Of a stretch of DNA of 64,000 nt, positions 24,167-33,734 are shown in pieces (position 1 is the first letter of the stretch; each line of letters opens with the position of its first letter). Both the position numbers and the translations under genes were made by a program. The stretch lies in assembly GCF_000010805.1 (NCBI RefSeq), contig NC_012522.1, positions 1,922,001 through 1,986,000 of the forward strand. Direction: 5' to 3'. The notes below the pieces were generated by a model, which had not been told where the DNA came from, searched no databases, and worked only from the letters and a program-made list of their open reading frames with translations. The DNA is from Rhodococcus opacus B4. GTDB taxonomy: Bacteria > Actinomycetota > Actinomycetes > Mycobacteriales > Mycobacteriaceae.

Positions 24167-25207
24167 TCAGATCGTTGCCGTGTCGATCACGAATCGGTAC
24201 CGCACGTCGCTGCCGACCACACGGTCGTAGGCGCCGTCGATCTGATCCGCCGAGATCACCTCGATCTCGGCCCCGATTCCGTGTTCGGCACAGAAGTCCA
24301 GCATCTCCTGCGTCTGAGCGATCCCGCCCACCATCGAACCGGCCAGGCTACGACGGTTCGCCGCGAGGCTGAACGCGCGCACCTCGATCGGCTTCTCCGG
24401 TAGTCCCAATTCGACGAGGGTGCCGTTGATCGCGAGCATCGACAGGTACGCGTCGATGTCGAGATTCACCGAGACCGTGTTGACGATCAGGTCGAAGTGT
24501 CCGCGCAACCGCGTGAACGTGTCCGGATCGGAGGTGGCGTAGTAGTGGTCGGCGCCGAATCTCAGGCCGTCGTCCTTCTTGCCGAGGGACTGGCTGAGCA
24601 CGGTGACGTCGGCGCCCATCGCATGCGCGATCTTCACGCCGACGTGTCCGAGACCGCCCATCCCGATGACGGCGACCTTCTTGCCCGGTCCGGCGCCCCA
24701 GTGGGCGAGCGGTGAGTACAACGTGATGCCCGCGCAGAGCAGGGGCGCCGCGACGTCCAGCTCGAGGCCGTCCGGGATGGACAGGACGAATCGTTCCGTC
24801 ACGACGATGTGCGTCGAGTAGCCGCCCTGCGTCCGCTCGCCGTCGCGTCCCTTGGCGTTGTAGGTCCCGGTCACTCGGTTGAAGCAGTACTGCTCCTCGT
24901 CGGTCCGGCAGGCGTCGCATTCGCCGCAGGAGTCGACGAAGCAGCCGACCCCGACGCGGTCGCCGACCCGGTGCTTCGTGACGTCGGAGCCGACCGCGCT
25001 CACCACGCCCGCGATCTCGTGCCCGGGTACGACCGGGTAGTGGGTGCTGCCCCATTCGTTGCGGGCGGTGTGAATGTCGGAGTGGCAGATCCCGGCGAAC
25101 TTGATCTCGATCAGCACGTCGAGCGGTCCGAGTTCGCGGCGCTGCACGGTGGTCTTCTCGAAACGGCTGTCGGCGGACGTGACGGCGTATGCGGCTGCGG
25201 TAACCAT
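24167..25207 (-). CDS. Zinc-dependent alcohol dehydrogenase (cinnamyl/AdhC-like)
   Basis: A 346-residue medium-chain dehydrogenase. Catalytic zinc residues include Cys41 (GICHSD) and His63-Glu64 (PGHEIAG). The structural zinc site is [15 protein letters not shown], and the nucleotide motif [11 protein letters not shown]. The family oxidises alcohols or reduces aldehydes with NADP(H). I chose ATG 25207; the open frame extends further upstream without coding character. It converges on sigF with a single base between the stop codons. Confidence 0.9.
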   Translation of the reverse strand: MVTAAAYAVTSADSRFEKTTVQRRELGPLDVLIEIKFAGICHSDIHTARNEWGSTHYPVVPGHEIAGVVSAVGSDVTKHRVGDRVGVGCFVDSCGECDACRTDEEQYCFNRVTGTYNAKGRDGERTQGGYSTHIVVTERFVLSIPDGLELDVAAPLLCAGITLYSPLAHWGAGPGKKVAVIGMGGLGHVGVKIAHAMGADVTVLSQSLGKKDDGLRFGADHYYATSDPDTFTRLRGHFDLIVNTVSVNLDIDAYLSMLAINGTLVELGLPEKPIEVRAFSLAANRRSLAGSMVGGIAQTQEMLDFCAEHGIGAEIEVISADQIDGAYDRVVGSDVRYRFVIDTATI

Positions 25208-25247
25208 GCGTACATGCCTACCTGTTGGCGCGACCGAACGCACGCTC

Positions 25248-25273
25248 GGGGCCACCGATGCCGCGGTGACCCC
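25248..25273 (-). terminator. Hairpin downstream of the MetE-family gene
   Basis: A 10-bp stem (25248-25257 with 25264-25273) with one mismatch that becomes a G-U pair in the minus-strand transcript; 6-nt loop. It lies 18 bp beyond the stop at 25291. Confidence 0.55.
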
Positions 25274-25290
25274 GGACACGCCAGAGGAAT

Positions 25291-27585
25291 TCAGTCCTCG
25301 GATTCTTCCTTCTCGGACCGCCGGCGCAGACGCTTCGCGGCCGCCACCAGGTTGCGCAGCGAAGGCTCGAGCTGCCAGTAGTGGCGAGTCTTCAGTCCGC
25401 CGTCCGGGTTGGCCCACAACCGTTCGAGTGAGACCGACTCGCTCGCCTCGGTGAGCAGTTCGTCCAACTCGTCGATATCCGGAATCCGGGCCGACCGGCT
25501 CTCGTACACACCCGGACCGACCCCGTGGGTCAGCGCCCGCTCCTTGATGGCATCGAGCACCCACGTGATCGAACGCGTCGCCACGATCGCCGTCACGTCC
25601 GCATCGAGCCGTTCGATGGCGTCGACCACCGACGCCCGGCTCGTGTACGTGAGGTGCGTGTGGATCTGCGTCTCCGGCTTCGCCGCACCCGTCGCCAGAC
25701 GGAACGCGTCGACCGCCCACTCGAGATACGCCTCGCGGCCGTTCTCGCGCAACGGCAGCAGTTCGCGGATGGCCGGCTCGTCGACCTGGATGATCGCGAT
25801 GCCCGCCGCCTCCAGGTCGGCGATCTCGTCACGGATCACCAGCGCCAGCTGGTCGGCCGTCTCGTACAGCGGCTGATCCTGGCGGACGAACGACCGCGCG
25901 ATCATCGTCACCGGACCCGTCAGCATGCCCTTGACCGGCTTGTCCGTCAGTGATTGCGCGTACGCGATCCACTCGACGGTCATCGGCTTCGGCCGCGACA
26001 CGTCCCCGTAGAGGATCGGGGGACGCGTACACCGCGAACCGTAAGCCTGCACCCAGCCGTTGTGGGTGAAGGCATACCCCTCGAGAAGCTCGGCGAAGTA
26101 CTGCACCATGTCGTTGCGCTCGTGCTCACCGTGCACCAGGACGTCGAGACCGATGTCCTCCTGCAACCGGATCGTGCTTTCGATCTCCGCCTGGATCCGC
26201 TTGTAGTACTCGTCCCACTCCAGGCGCCCCTGCCCCAGCTCGTACCGGGCCCGGCGGATCGCGTCCGTCTGCGGGAACGAACCCAGCGTCGTCGCCGGAA
26301 CCAGCGGCAGGTTCAGTCGCTCCTGCTGCGCGACCCGTCGCTCCTCGTACGGGGCGCGGATGCGGTCGTCCGGCTTGATCGCGTTGACCCGTGCGCGCAC
26401 CGCGTGCTTGAGCTTGAAGTGCACCGACGTGGGACGCTTGCGCCACCTGTCGGACGGGCCCTCGGTCAGCGCCTTGGCCAGCGAGACCACCTCGCCGACC
26501 TTCTGCTTCGCGAAGGCGAGCCGGTCCGCGACGTCACCCGGGATGTCGTACTCGGACAACACGTCGTACGGCACGTGCAGCAACGACGTCGACGTCGAGA
26601 CCACGAGATCGGGGACGACGTCCTTCAGCGTGTTCAGGTACGTCAGCGTGTTGTACCGGTCGACGCGCCACACGTTCCGGCCGTCGACCACACCGGCGTA
26701 GATGCGCTTGCGCTTCATGCCCGGGATCGCCGCCAGTTCGTCGGCACTGAGCCGGTGACTGACGAGGTCGAGACCGAGAGCCTCGACCTTGGTGGAGGCG
26801 AGAATGGCGAGGGCTTCCCCGAGATGCCCGTACGGGCCGGTGACGAGGATGCGGGGACGCAACGGCGCGTGCGACAACTTCTCGTACACCCGGGCGAGCG
26901 CCGCCAGCTCTTCCGGCGTGCGGTCCTCGGTGAACGACGGCTCGTCCAGCTGGACACACGTGGCGCCGGCCTTCGCGAGCTGCTCGAACAGCAGCTCGTA
27001 TTCCGGCAGCAGCTTGTCCAGCAGGTCGAGGGTCGAGAAGCCGTGCCGCTTCGACGTCGGACCGACCTTCGACAGCAGGAGCAGCGACACGGGCCCCAGC
27101 ACGACGGGGCGCAGTTCGATCCCGCGTGCCTTCGCCCGCTCGAACTCGTCCAGCAGGGTCTCGGACCGCAGCGAGAACTCGGTGTTCTCGTCGAGTTCGG
27201 GCTGACGGTAGTGGTAGTTGGTGCCGAAGAACCGCACCAGCTCGAGCGGCGGGAAGTCCGGCCTGCCACGTGCCAGCGTGAAATAGAAGTCCAGCGGATC
27301 GAGCTGGTTCTCGAGCGGCGCGAACCGCTCGGGCACCGCACCGAACAGCAGCGCGTTGTCGAGCACGTGGTCGTAGTAGGAGAACGTGTTGCCCGGGACC
27401 TGGGTCAGACCGGTCGCGGCGAGCTCACTCCACGTCTCCTCCTGGAGATCCCGGGCGACGGCGACGAGGTCGGCTTTCGTGCCCGTGCCGTGCCAGTAGG
27501 CCTCGAGGGCTCGTTTGAGTTCACGGCGAGGTCCGATGCGGGGATACCCCAGGATGCTGGATCCGTATGCTGCGGTGCTGGACAT
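25291..27585 (-). CDS. MetE-family protein lacking three zinc ligands
   Basis: A 764-residue, full-length two-domain protein of the cobalamin-independent methionine synthase family. Folate/homocysteine landmarks are present: [47 protein letters not shown] and [14 protein letters not shown]. By alignment to E. coli MetE (zinc ligands His641, Cys643, Glu665, Cys726), only His644 is kept. The others are Thr646 (HTHLT), Val668 (TAIVATRS) and Gly729 (NPDGGLKTR). Without them zinc-thiolate activation of homocysteine should fail, so methionine synthesis is doubtful. It lies 39 bp after fadB2 on the same strand and may share its transcript. I leave out the symbol because the function is uncertain. 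Confidence 0.85.
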   Translation of the reverse strand: MSSTAAYGSSILGYPRIGPRRELKRALEAYWHGTGTKADLVAVARDLQEETWSELAATGLTQVPGNTFSYYDHVLDNALLFGAVPERFAPLENQLDPLDFYFTLARGRPDFPPLELVRFFGTNYHYRQPELDENTEFSLRSETLLDEFERAKARGIELRPVVLGPVSLLLLSKVGPTSKRHGFSTLDLLDKLLPEYELLFEQLAKAGATCVQLDEPSFTEDRTPEELAALARVYEKLSHAPLRPRILVTGPYGHLGEALAILASTKVEALGLDLVSHRLSADELAAIPGMKRKRIYAGVVDGRNVWRVDRYNTLTYLNTLKDVVPDLVVSTSTSLLHVPYDVLSEYDIPGDVADRLAFAKQKVGEVVSLAKALTEGPSDRWRKRPTSVHFKLKHAVRARVNAIKPDDRIRAPYEERRVAQQERLNLPLVPATTLGSFPQTDAIRRARYELGQGRLEWDEYYKRIQAEIESTIRLQEDIGLDVLVHGEHERNDMVQYFAELLEGYAFTHNGWVQAYGSRCTRPPILYGDVSRPKPMTVEWIAYAQSLTDKPVKGMLTGPVTMIARSFVRQDQPLYETADQLALVIRDEIADLEAAGIAIIQVDEPAIRELLPLRENGREAYLEWAVDAFRLATGAAKPETQIHTHLTYTSRASVVDAIERLDADVTAIVATRSITWVLDAIKERALTHGVGPGVYESRSARIPDIDELDELLTEASESVSLERLWANPDGGLKTRHYWQLEPSLRNLVAAAKRLRRRSEKEESED

Positions 27586-27624
27586 GCGGTCGACCTTTCT
27601 GGGGTGTAGTCGCCTACCTACCTT

Positions 27625-28521
27625 CTAGCTGGCCTTCTTGCCGGCACGGGCGTTGTCGCCGTACTCGTAGAAGCCTGCGCCGGACTTCTTGCCGACCAAC
27701 CCGGCCTCGACCATGCGAAGCAGCAGCGGCGGTGCCGAGTACAGGGGCTCCTTGAACTCCTCGTACATGGAGTCGGCGATGGACTTGACCGTGTCCAGGC
27801 CCACCAGGTCGGTCAGCGCGAGCGGACCCATCGGGTGCGCGAGGCCGAGAACCGTTGCCTTGTCGATGTCCTCCTTGGTGGCGAACCCGGACTCCACCAT
27901 GCGGATCGCCGAAAGCAGATACGGCACCAGGAGGGCGTTGACGACGAATCCGGAACGGTCCGCCGACCGGACGACCTGCTTGCCCAGCACGTCGCTCGCG
28001 AACGCCTCGGCCCGCTCGGACACCGACTTGCTCGTCTTGAGCGTGGTCACCAACTCGACGAGGGGGAGCACCGGCACGGGGTTGAAGAAGTGCATCCCGA
28101 TGACCCGCTCCGGGGACTTCGTGGCGATGCCCAGCTTCATGATCGGGATCGAGGACGTGTTGGACGCCAGCACGGCGTTCGGATCCGTCACGACCTCGTC
28201 GAGCTCGGTGAAGATCTCGCTCTTCACCTTCTCGTCCTCGACGACGGCCTCCACCACGAACTGCCGGTCCGCGAAATCACCGAGGTCGGAGGTGAACCGC
28301 AGCCGCCAGGCGGCCTGCTCACGTTCCCGCTCGGTGATCTTGCCGCTGCTCACTCCGCGATCGAGCGAACGCAGAATGCGCGAACGCCCCGCCGCCGCGA
28401 GCTCGCGGGTCTGCTCGAACACCAGAACGTCGACGTGCGCACGGGCGCACACCTCGGCGATTCCGGCACCCATGATCCCGGCGCCGATCACGCCGACGCG
28501 CTGAATCTTTTCGCTGGTCAC
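27625..28521 (-). CDS. fadB2: 3-hydroxybutyryl-CoA dehydrogenase
   Basis: A 298-residue L-3-hydroxyacyl-CoA dehydrogenase. NAD motif VGVIGAGIMGAGIAEV lies at the N-terminus. The catalytic segment is GMHFFNPVPVLPLVELV, with His in HFFNP, and the C-terminal domain has GFVVNALLVPYL and a GKKSGAGFYEY ending. It acts in the acetoacetyl-CoA/beta-oxidation branch. I chose GTG 28521 with GAGGAG upstream. It follows aceA on the same strand after a terminator, as icl-fadB2 do in M. tuberculosis. Confidence 0.92.
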   Translation of the reverse strand: MTSEKIQRVGVIGAGIMGAGIAEVCARAHVDVLVFEQTRELAAAGRSRILRSLDRGVSSGKITEREREQAAWRLRFTSDLGDFADRQFVVEAVVEDEKVKSEIFTELDEVVTDPNAVLASNTSSIPIMKLGIATKSPERVIGMHFFNPVPVLPLVELVTTLKTSKSVSERAEAFASDVLGKQVVRSADRSGFVVNALLVPYLLSAIRMVESGFATKEDIDKATVLGLAHPMGPLALTDLVGLDTVKSIADSMYEEFKEPLYSAPPLLLRMVEAGLVGKKSGAGFYEYGDNARAGKKAS

Positions 28522-28620
28522 GTCGTATCTCCTCAACCTTGACTGCGCTTCGGTGACAACCGATTCGGCGAGCACATGGGTAGCTCACCGGGTACTTCCA
28601 AAAGCCTCGGACTCCGGCAC

Positions 28621-28652
28621 GGGCGGCCCGCAACGCGAATTGCGGGCCGCCC
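28621..28652 (-). terminator. Terminator after aceA
   Basis: A 13-bp perfect stem (GGGCGGCCCGCAA, 28621-28633, with 28640-28652) and loop CGCGAA. A TTTT run follows at some distance on the minus strand. Confidence 0.8.
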
Positions 28653-28690
28653 GACTGGTGCGTTGAAGTCCCGGAGAAGTGGCTCAGTTC

Positions 28691-29980
28691 CTAGTGGAAC
28701 TGACCTTCTTCGGTGGAGCCCTTCAGCGCAGCGGTCGACGTGTTGGGGTCGACCGTGGTGGCGATGCTGTCGAAGTAGCCGGCGCCGACCTCACGCTGGT
28801 GCTTGATGGCGGTGAAGCCACGCTCCTCGGCGGCCTTGAACTCGCGCTCCTGCAGGTCGACGAAGGCGGTCATGCCCTCGCGGGCGTAGCCGTGAGCCAG
28901 GTCGAACATGCCGTAGTTGAGCGAGTGGAAGCCGGCCAGCGTGATGAACTGGAACTTGAAGCCCATCGCGCCGAGCTCCTTCTGGAACTTCGCGATGGTC
29001 GCGTCGTCCAGGTGCGCCTTCCAGTTGAAGGAGGGCGAGCAGTTGTAGGCGAGCAGCTGGTCGGGGAACTCGCTGCGCACGGACTCGGCGAACTTCTTCG
29101 CGACCTCGAGGTCCGGCACGCCGGTCTCCATCCAGATGAGGTCGGAGTACGGCGCGTACGCCTTGGCGCGGGCGATGCAGGGCTCGATGCCGTTCTTCAC
29201 GCCGTAGAAGCCCTCGGCGGTGCGGGTGCCGTCGAGGAACTCGCGGTCGCGCTCGTCGACGTCGGACGTGATGAGGGTCGCGGCCTCGGCATCGGTGCGG
29301 GCGATGACCACGGTGGGAACGTCCGCGACGTCGGCCGCGAGGCGAGCCGAGGTCAGGGTGCGGATGTGCTGCTGCGTGGGGATGAGCACCTTGCCACCGA
29401 GGTGGCCGCACTTCTTCTCCGACGCGAGCTGGTCCTCCCAGTGCGAACCGGCGACACCGGCGGCGATCATGGCCTTCTGCAGTTCGTAGACGTTGAGCGC
29501 GCCACCGAAGCCGGCTTCACCGTCGGCGACGATCGGGGCGAGCCAGTTGTCGACGGAGGTGTCGCCCTCGACCTTGGCGATCTCGTCGGCGCGCAGCAGC
29601 GCGTTGTTGATGCGGCGCACGACCTGCGGGACCGAGTTGGCCGGGTAGAGGCTCTGGTCGGGGTAGGTGTGTCCGGACAGGTTCGCGTCACCGGCGACCT
29701 GCCAGCCGGACAGGTAGATGGCCTTGAGGCCCGCACGGACCTGCTGAACTGCCTGGTTACCGGTCAGCGCGCCCAGCGAGTTGATGTAGTCCTCGTTGTT
29801 CACGAGGTCCCAGAGGATCTCGGAACCACGGCGTGCGAGGGTCGCCTCTTCGACAACGGTGCCCTGGAGCTTGGTGACCTGCTCCGCCGTGTAGTTGCGG
29901 GTTACTCCCTTCCAGCGCGGGTTGGTGTCCCAATCCTGCTGGATTTCAGCTGCGGTCTTCGGGGTGCCGGTGGTCGACAT
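28691..29980 (-). CDS. aceA: Isocitrate lyase
   Basis: A 429-residue enzyme of the glyoxylate shunt (isocitrate to glyoxylate plus succinate). The catalytic KKCGHLGGK motif places Cys191, the same number as in M. tuberculosis ICL1. Other landmarks are [16 protein letters not shown] and [16 protein letters not shown] chose ATG 29980 ([10 protein letters not shown]) with GTGGAG upstream; the longer frame enters the promoter. The upstream region holds TTTGCAAA-type RamB-like elements and the ramB gene is 2 kb away, so RamB control is expected. Confidence 0.97.
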   Translation of the reverse strand: MSTTGTPKTAAEIQQDWDTNPRWKGVTRNYTAEQVTKLQGTVVEEATLARRGSEILWDLVNNEDYINSLGALTGNQAVQQVRAGLKAIYLSGWQVAGDANLSGHTYPDQSLYPANSVPQVVRRINNALLRADEIAKVEGDTSVDNWLAPIVADGEAGFGGALNVYELQKAMIAAGVAGSHWEDQLASEKKCGHLGGKVLIPTQQHIRTLTSARLAADVADVPTVVIARTDAEAATLITSDVDERDREFLDGTRTAEGFYGVKNGIEPCIARAKAYAPYSDLIWMETGVPDLEVAKKFAESVRSEFPDQLLAYNCSPSFNWKAHLDDATIAKFQKELGAMGFKFQFITLAGFHSLNYGMFDLAHGYAREGMTAFVDLQEREFKAAEERGFTAIKHQREVGAGYFDSIATTVDPNTSTAALKGSTEEGQFH

Positions 29981-30382
29981 CAAGACTCCACTCTCTTCGA
30001 CTTCTGGTCCGGTACGGATGTACTGCTTCACACCCTTGCCAGGCCCTTCGTATGTACTCACCGAGAATGACATAAGCAAAAAGTGGCGTCTACCTGTTGC
30101 TACTGCCAATCTTGGCTAGCTTTTCACAGCGCTTTGCAAAGACTGTTAATAAAGTTCAGCGTCAGACCTGCCCGATCGGGGAGTAAAAATACTCGCCAGT
30201 AGCAAATATTCGCAGGTGGTGAACCACATGCACGCAACCCGTCGTACACAGATAGTTGCTCGCGCCGGACGTGCAGTTCACCGCCTGCGCGGTGACCTCG
30301 GACGCGCTCGATGTGACTGCAATCACCGATCGGGTCGGCTACCGTGACCTCGAATGGTCTCCTCCGGGCGAAGGGCACCACG
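29981..30382 (-). promoter_or_regulatory. aceA/fmdB divergent control region with RamB-like site
   Basis: A 402-bp AT-richer gap with no convincing gene. CTTTGCAAAG (30132-30141) resembles RamB sites of corynebacteria, which centre on a TTTGCAAA-like core. GCAAAAAGTG (30077-30086) is a weaker second element nearer aceA. A GAGTA-AAAA-TACTC dyad sits at 30181-30194 and GCAAATATTCGC at about 30202-30213. The last shares the TGCGAA half-site seen at the ramB promoter. Confidence 0.5.
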
Positions 30383-30673
30383 ATGCCGCTGTACGAATTC
30401 CGATGCGCCGCCGACTGCGGCCGGTTCGAGCGGTCGTTCCCCATGGCCGACGTGCCCCGATCGGTCTCCTGCCCCGGATGCGAAGGCGACGCCACCCGGC
30501 TCGTGTCCTCCCCGCGCCTCGGACACGGATCGTCGTCCGCGATGACGCTTCTCGACGCAACGAAGCGGTCGGCTCAGGAACCGGCCGTTGTCCCCGGACC
30601 GCCGCCGCGGGCCGCATCAGGGCGTTCACCCGTCACGAACAATCCGCTGCACCGCCGACTTCCTCGTCCCTGA
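30383..30673 (+). CDS. fmdB: FmdB-type zinc-ribbon protein
   Basis: A 96-residue protein beginning MPLYEFRCAADCGRFERSFPMADVPRSVSCPGCEG, the FmdB/putative regulatory zinc-ribbon signature with C-x3-C and C-x2-C. The Pro/Ala-rich tail is unstructured. In Methylophilus, FmdB is encoded beside formamidase and was proposed to be regulatory. Here too the formamidase gene follows by 21 bp. I chose ATG 30383, where the family N-terminus begins. Confidence 0.8.
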   Translation: MPLYEFRCAADCGRFERSFPMADVPRSVSCPGCEGDATRLVSSPRLGHGSSSAMTLLDATKRSAQEPAVVPGPPPRAASGRSPVTNNPLHRRLPRP

Positions 30674-30694
30674 CCGGCCACCGAAGGAGCGCAC

Positions 30695-31954
30695 ATGCCC
30701 GAACTGCTGTTTCCGCTCGATTCCTCGAAGAAGTTCACCGACCAGGCGATCGTCGGCCACAACCGCTGGCACCCCGACATCCCGGCCGCGGTCACGGTGA
30801 AACCGGGCGACTCCTTCCGCGTGCACTGCCGCGAATGGTTCGACGGTGCCATCCACAACGACGACTCCGCCGACGACATCCTGAACGCACCACTCACCAC
30901 CGTGCACACCTTGTCCGGACCGTTCGCCGTGGAGGGCGCGAAGCCCGGCGACCTGCTGATCGTCGACATCCTCGACGTCGGGCCCATCCCCCAGGAGGAT
31001 TCCGGCCCGCTGGCCGGCCAGGGCTGGGGCTACACGGGCATCTTCTCCCGCCACAACGGCGGCGGATTCCTCACCGAGCAGTTCCCCGACGCCTACAAGG
31101 CCGTCTGGGACTTCTCCGGTCAGACCGCCACGTCGCGGCACGTCCCGCACGTCTCGTTCACCGGCATCGTGCACCCCGGACTGATGGGCACCGCACCGTC
31201 GGCCGCCCTGCTGTCGAAGTGGAACGCCCGGGAGGGCGCGCTCATCGCCACCGACCCGGGCCGGGTTCCCCCACTCGCCCTGCCGCCCGAACCGCAGGAC
31301 GCCGTCCTCGGGTCCCTGTCAGACGCGGACTTCGACCGCGTCGCCGGCGAGGCCGCCCGCACCGCTCCCCCACGGGAGAACGGCGGCAACCAGGACATCA
31401 AGAACCTGACCAAGGGCAGCCGCGTCTTCTACCCGGTGTTCGTCGACGGCGCGAACCTGTCCGTCGGCGATCTGCACTTCTCCCAGGGCGATGGCGAGAT
31501 CACGTTCTGCGGCGCCATCGAGATGGGCGGCTTCATCGACCTGCGCGTCGACCTCATCCCCGGCGGGATGGACACGTACGGCGTGTCCGAGAACGCGATC
31601 TTCATGCCCGGCAACACGGATCCGCAGTATTCGGAGTGGCTCGCGTTCTCCGGGACGTCCGTCACCCTGGACGGGGAACAGAAGTATCTCGACTCGCACC
31701 TGTCGTATCAGCGCGCGTGCCTCCACGCGATCGACTACCTCACCAAGTTCGGGTACAGCCCCGAGCAGGCGTATCTCCTACTCGGCGCCGCACCGATCGA
31801 GGGCAGACTCTCCGGAGTCGTGGACATCCCGAACTCCTGCTCGACCGTGTATCTGCCGACTGCGATGTTCGACTTCCCCGTCGCACCGTCCGCGTCGGGC
31901 CCGTTCCGGATCGACCCTGGCGTCGGCGCCCCGCGGTCGGAGAACAAGGCCTGA
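30695..31954 (+). CDS. fmdA: Formamidase / acetamidase
   Basis: A 419-residue enzyme of the FmdA/AmdA family, hydrolysing formamide (or acetamide) to ammonia and the carboxylate. Family blocks are VHTLSGPFAVEGAKPGDLLIVDILDVG, GQGWGYTGIFSRHNGGGFL, HPGLMGTAPS and GDGEITFCGAIEMGGFIDL. GAAGGAGCGC precedes the ATG. It lies directly downstream of fmdB, with the urea/amide transporter beginning 1.8 kb further on, beyond ramB. The grouping fits small-amide nitrogen scavenging. Confidence 0.93.
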   Translation: MPELLFPLDSSKKFTDQAIVGHNRWHPDIPAAVTVKPGDSFRVHCREWFDGAIHNDDSADDILNAPLTTVHTLSGPFAVEGAKPGDLLIVDILDVGPIPQEDSGPLAGQGWGYTGIFSRHNGGGFLTEQFPDAYKAVWDFSGQTATSRHVPHVSFTGIVHPGLMGTAPSAALLSKWNAREGALIATDPGRVPPLALPPEPQDAVLGSLSDADFDRVAGEAARTAPPRENGGNQDIKNLTKGSRVFYPVFVDGANLSVGDLHFSQGDGEITFCGAIEMGGFIDLRVDLIPGGMDTYGVSENAIFMPGNTDPQYSEWLAFSGTSVTLDGEQKYLDSHLSYQRACLHAIDYLTKFGYSPEQAYLLLGAAPIEGRLSGVVDIPNSCSTVYLPTAMFDFPVAPSASGPFRIDPGVGAPRSENKA

Positions 31955-31980
31955 TCTGCCCTACCCGAGCGAGTAAATCT

Positions 31981-32028
31981 TGCGAAGGTTCCGTTCGCAC
32001 ATCTGACCTGCGCCGGTACCATTGCCGT
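31981..32028 (+). promoter_or_regulatory. ramB leaderless promoter with inverted repeat
   Basis: TGCGAA (31981-31986) and TTCGCA (31994-31999) form a 7-nt-spaced dyad. The -10 TACCAT (32017-32022) lies six bases before the ATG, so the mRNA should be leaderless. RamB autoregulates in corynebacteria and mycobacteria, so the dyad is a candidate site. Confidence 0.5.
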
Positions 32029-33441
32029 ATGTCCAAGACCTTCGTCGGCACCCGGTTGCGTCAGCTCCGGACCGAGCGTGGCCTGAGCCAGGCGGCGCTG
32101 GCCAAGACACTGGAGATCTCGGCCAGCTACCTCAATCAGATCGAGCACGACGTCCGGCCGCTGACGGTGCCGGTGCTGCTGCGGATCAGCGAGGTCTTCG
32201 GCGTCGACACCACGTTCTTCTCCTCCCAGGACGACACGCGCCTGATCGCGGAGATGCGCGAGGTCGCGCTGGACCAGGAGATGGGCATCGACGCGGACGC
32301 CCAGGAGATCGCGGAGATGGTCGCGTCGCACCCGGGCCTGGCGAAGGCGATGGTCAACATGCACCGCCGCTTCCGCAACACCACGGCCCAGCTGGCTCTC
32401 GCGACGGAGGACCGTTACAGCGACGGCAGCGGCAGCGGCGCGATCACGATGCCGCACGAGGAGGTCCGCGACTACTTCTATCAGCGGCAGAATTATCTGC
32501 ACGAACTCGACACGGCCGCGGAGGAGCTGACGGCGCGGATGCGGTTCCACCGCGGCGACGTCGGCGGTGAGATCGCCCGCCGGTTGCAGACCGTGCACGA
32601 CGTGCAGATCGTCAAGCGCATCGACCTCGGCGAGAACGTCCTGCACCGGTACGACCCCGAGTCGCGGCTGCTGGAGATCTCGCCGCACCTGTCCGGTGGG
32701 CAGCAGGTGTTCAAGTTCGCGACCGAGCTGGCGTTCCTCGAATACGGCGACCTGCTGGACAAGCTGGTGGCGGAGGGCGGCTTCACGAGCGACGAGTCGG
32801 TCGCGCTCGCCCGGCTCGGGCTGGCCAACTACTTCGCTGCGGCCACGGTCCTCCCCTACGGCCAGTTCCACGACGTCGCCGAGGACTTCCGGTACGACAT
32901 CGAACGGTTGTCGGCGTTCTACTCGGTGAGCTACGAGACGATCTGTCACCGCCTCTCGACGCTGCAGCGCCCGAAGCTGCGTGGTGTCCCGTTCATGTTC
33001 GTGCGCGTCGACCGGGCAGGCAACATGTCGAAGCGGCAGTCGGCCACCGGGTTCCATTTCTCCACCAGCGGCGGAACGTGCCCGCTGTGGAACGTGTACG
33101 AGACGTTCGCGTACCCCGGCAAGATCATGAACCAGATCGCGCAGATGCCGGACGGACGCCGGTACCTGTGGATCGCCCGCACCGTCGAGCGCCGCGCCCA
33201 GCGTTACGGTCAGCCCGCCAAGATCTTCGCGATCGGGCTCGGCTGCGAGATCCGGCACGCCCACCGCCTCGTCTACGGCGACGGTCTGGACCTCGACGAT
33301 TCCAACCCGGGCACCCCCATCGGCGCCGGCTGCCGGGTGTGCGAGCGCGTCAACTGCCCGCAGCGCGCCTTCCCGCCGCTCGGCAAGCAACTCGACATCA
33401 GCGAGCACCAGAGTTCGGTCTCCCCGTACCTGATCCGCTGA
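32029..33441 (+). CDS. ramB: RamB-type regulator of acetate/glyoxylate metabolism
   Basis: A 470-residue protein: an N-terminal Cro/CI helix-turn-helix (RLRQLRTERGLSQAALAKTLEISASYLNQIEHDVRPLTVPVLLRI), a middle IrrE/ImmA-like region, and a C-terminal ScfR/DUF2083 domain ending with a Cys cluster (GCRVCERVNCPQRAFPPL). This is the full RamB/PrpR-type architecture. It is expected to control aceA and related genes by acyl-CoA or acetate status. It lies on the strand opposite to aceA, with formamidase between them. Confidence 0.92.
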   Translation: MSKTFVGTRLRQLRTERGLSQAALAKTLEISASYLNQIEHDVRPLTVPVLLRISEVFGVDTTFFSSQDDTRLIAEMREVALDQEMGIDADAQEIAEMVASHPGLAKAMVNMHRRFRNTTAQLALATEDRYSDGSGSGAITMPHEEVRDYFYQRQNYLHELDTAAEELTARMRFHRGDVGGEIARRLQTVHDVQIVKRIDLGENVLHRYDPESRLLEISPHLSGGQQVFKFATELAFLEYGDLLDKLVAEGGFTSDESVALARLGLANYFAAATVLPYGQFHDVAEDFRYDIERLSAFYSVSYETICHRLSTLQRPKLRGVPFMFVRVDRAGNMSKRQSATGFHFSTSGGTCPLWNVYETFAYPGKIMNQIAQMPDGRRYLWIARTVERRAQRYGQPAKIFAIGLGCEIRHAHRLVYGDGLDLDDSNPGTPIGAGCRVCERVNCPQRAFPPLGKQLDISEHQSSVSPYLIR

Positions 33442-33481
33442 AGTTCCGTCCCGCTGAGTTCCGTCCCACTGGGTCGCCCGA

Positions 33482-33518
33482 TGTCACATCGGTCCAATCT
33501 GACTGAACCGGTGTGACA
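33482..33518. terminator. 12-bp inverted repeat downstream of ramB
   Basis: TGTCACATCGGT (33482-33493) pairs with ACCGGTGTGACA (33507-33518) with one G-T position; 13-nt spacer. It may be the ramB terminator or a regulator site; no T-run follows. A 15-bp direct repeat AGTTCCGTCCC-R-CTG (33442-33456, 33457-33471) lies just before it. Confidence 0.45.
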
Positions 33519-33570
33519 TTCGCCGCGGCTGCGAGCGCAACCGGCGGCACCGGAGGCACTGTGAGCGGTT

Positions 33571-33607
33571 GTTCACGCAACCGTAATTCGCGTCACGAAC
33601 ACGTCAC
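33571..33607 (+). promoter_or_regulatory. Possible GlnR boxes upstream of urtA
   Basis: GTTCAC-N6-GTAAT (33571-33587) and GTCAC-N6-GTCAC (33592-33607) lie about 20 bp apart. This resembles the paired AC-N9-AC elements of actinobacterial GlnR sites. Position, about 130 bp before a urea/amide transporter, suits nitrogen control. The match is degenerate. Confidence 0.35.
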
Positions 33608-33734
33608 CGACAGACATTCGGACGCAACAACGGCCGCTTAATGTTCGCCCCACGAATACACCTCTGTATACGTGGGGCGGATACATGTCCCGGGTTGCGG
33701 AGGTCACCAAGTCCTCCGACGGAAAGGCCCGTAC

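Noticed and set aside
27586..27624. Cobalamin riboswitch upstream of the MetE-like gene
   Set aside because: Only 39 bp separate it from fadB2 on the same strand, too short for a riboswitch.
30587..31174. Frames overlapping formamidase on either strand
   Set aside because: Formamidase is unambiguous and these frames show no family features.
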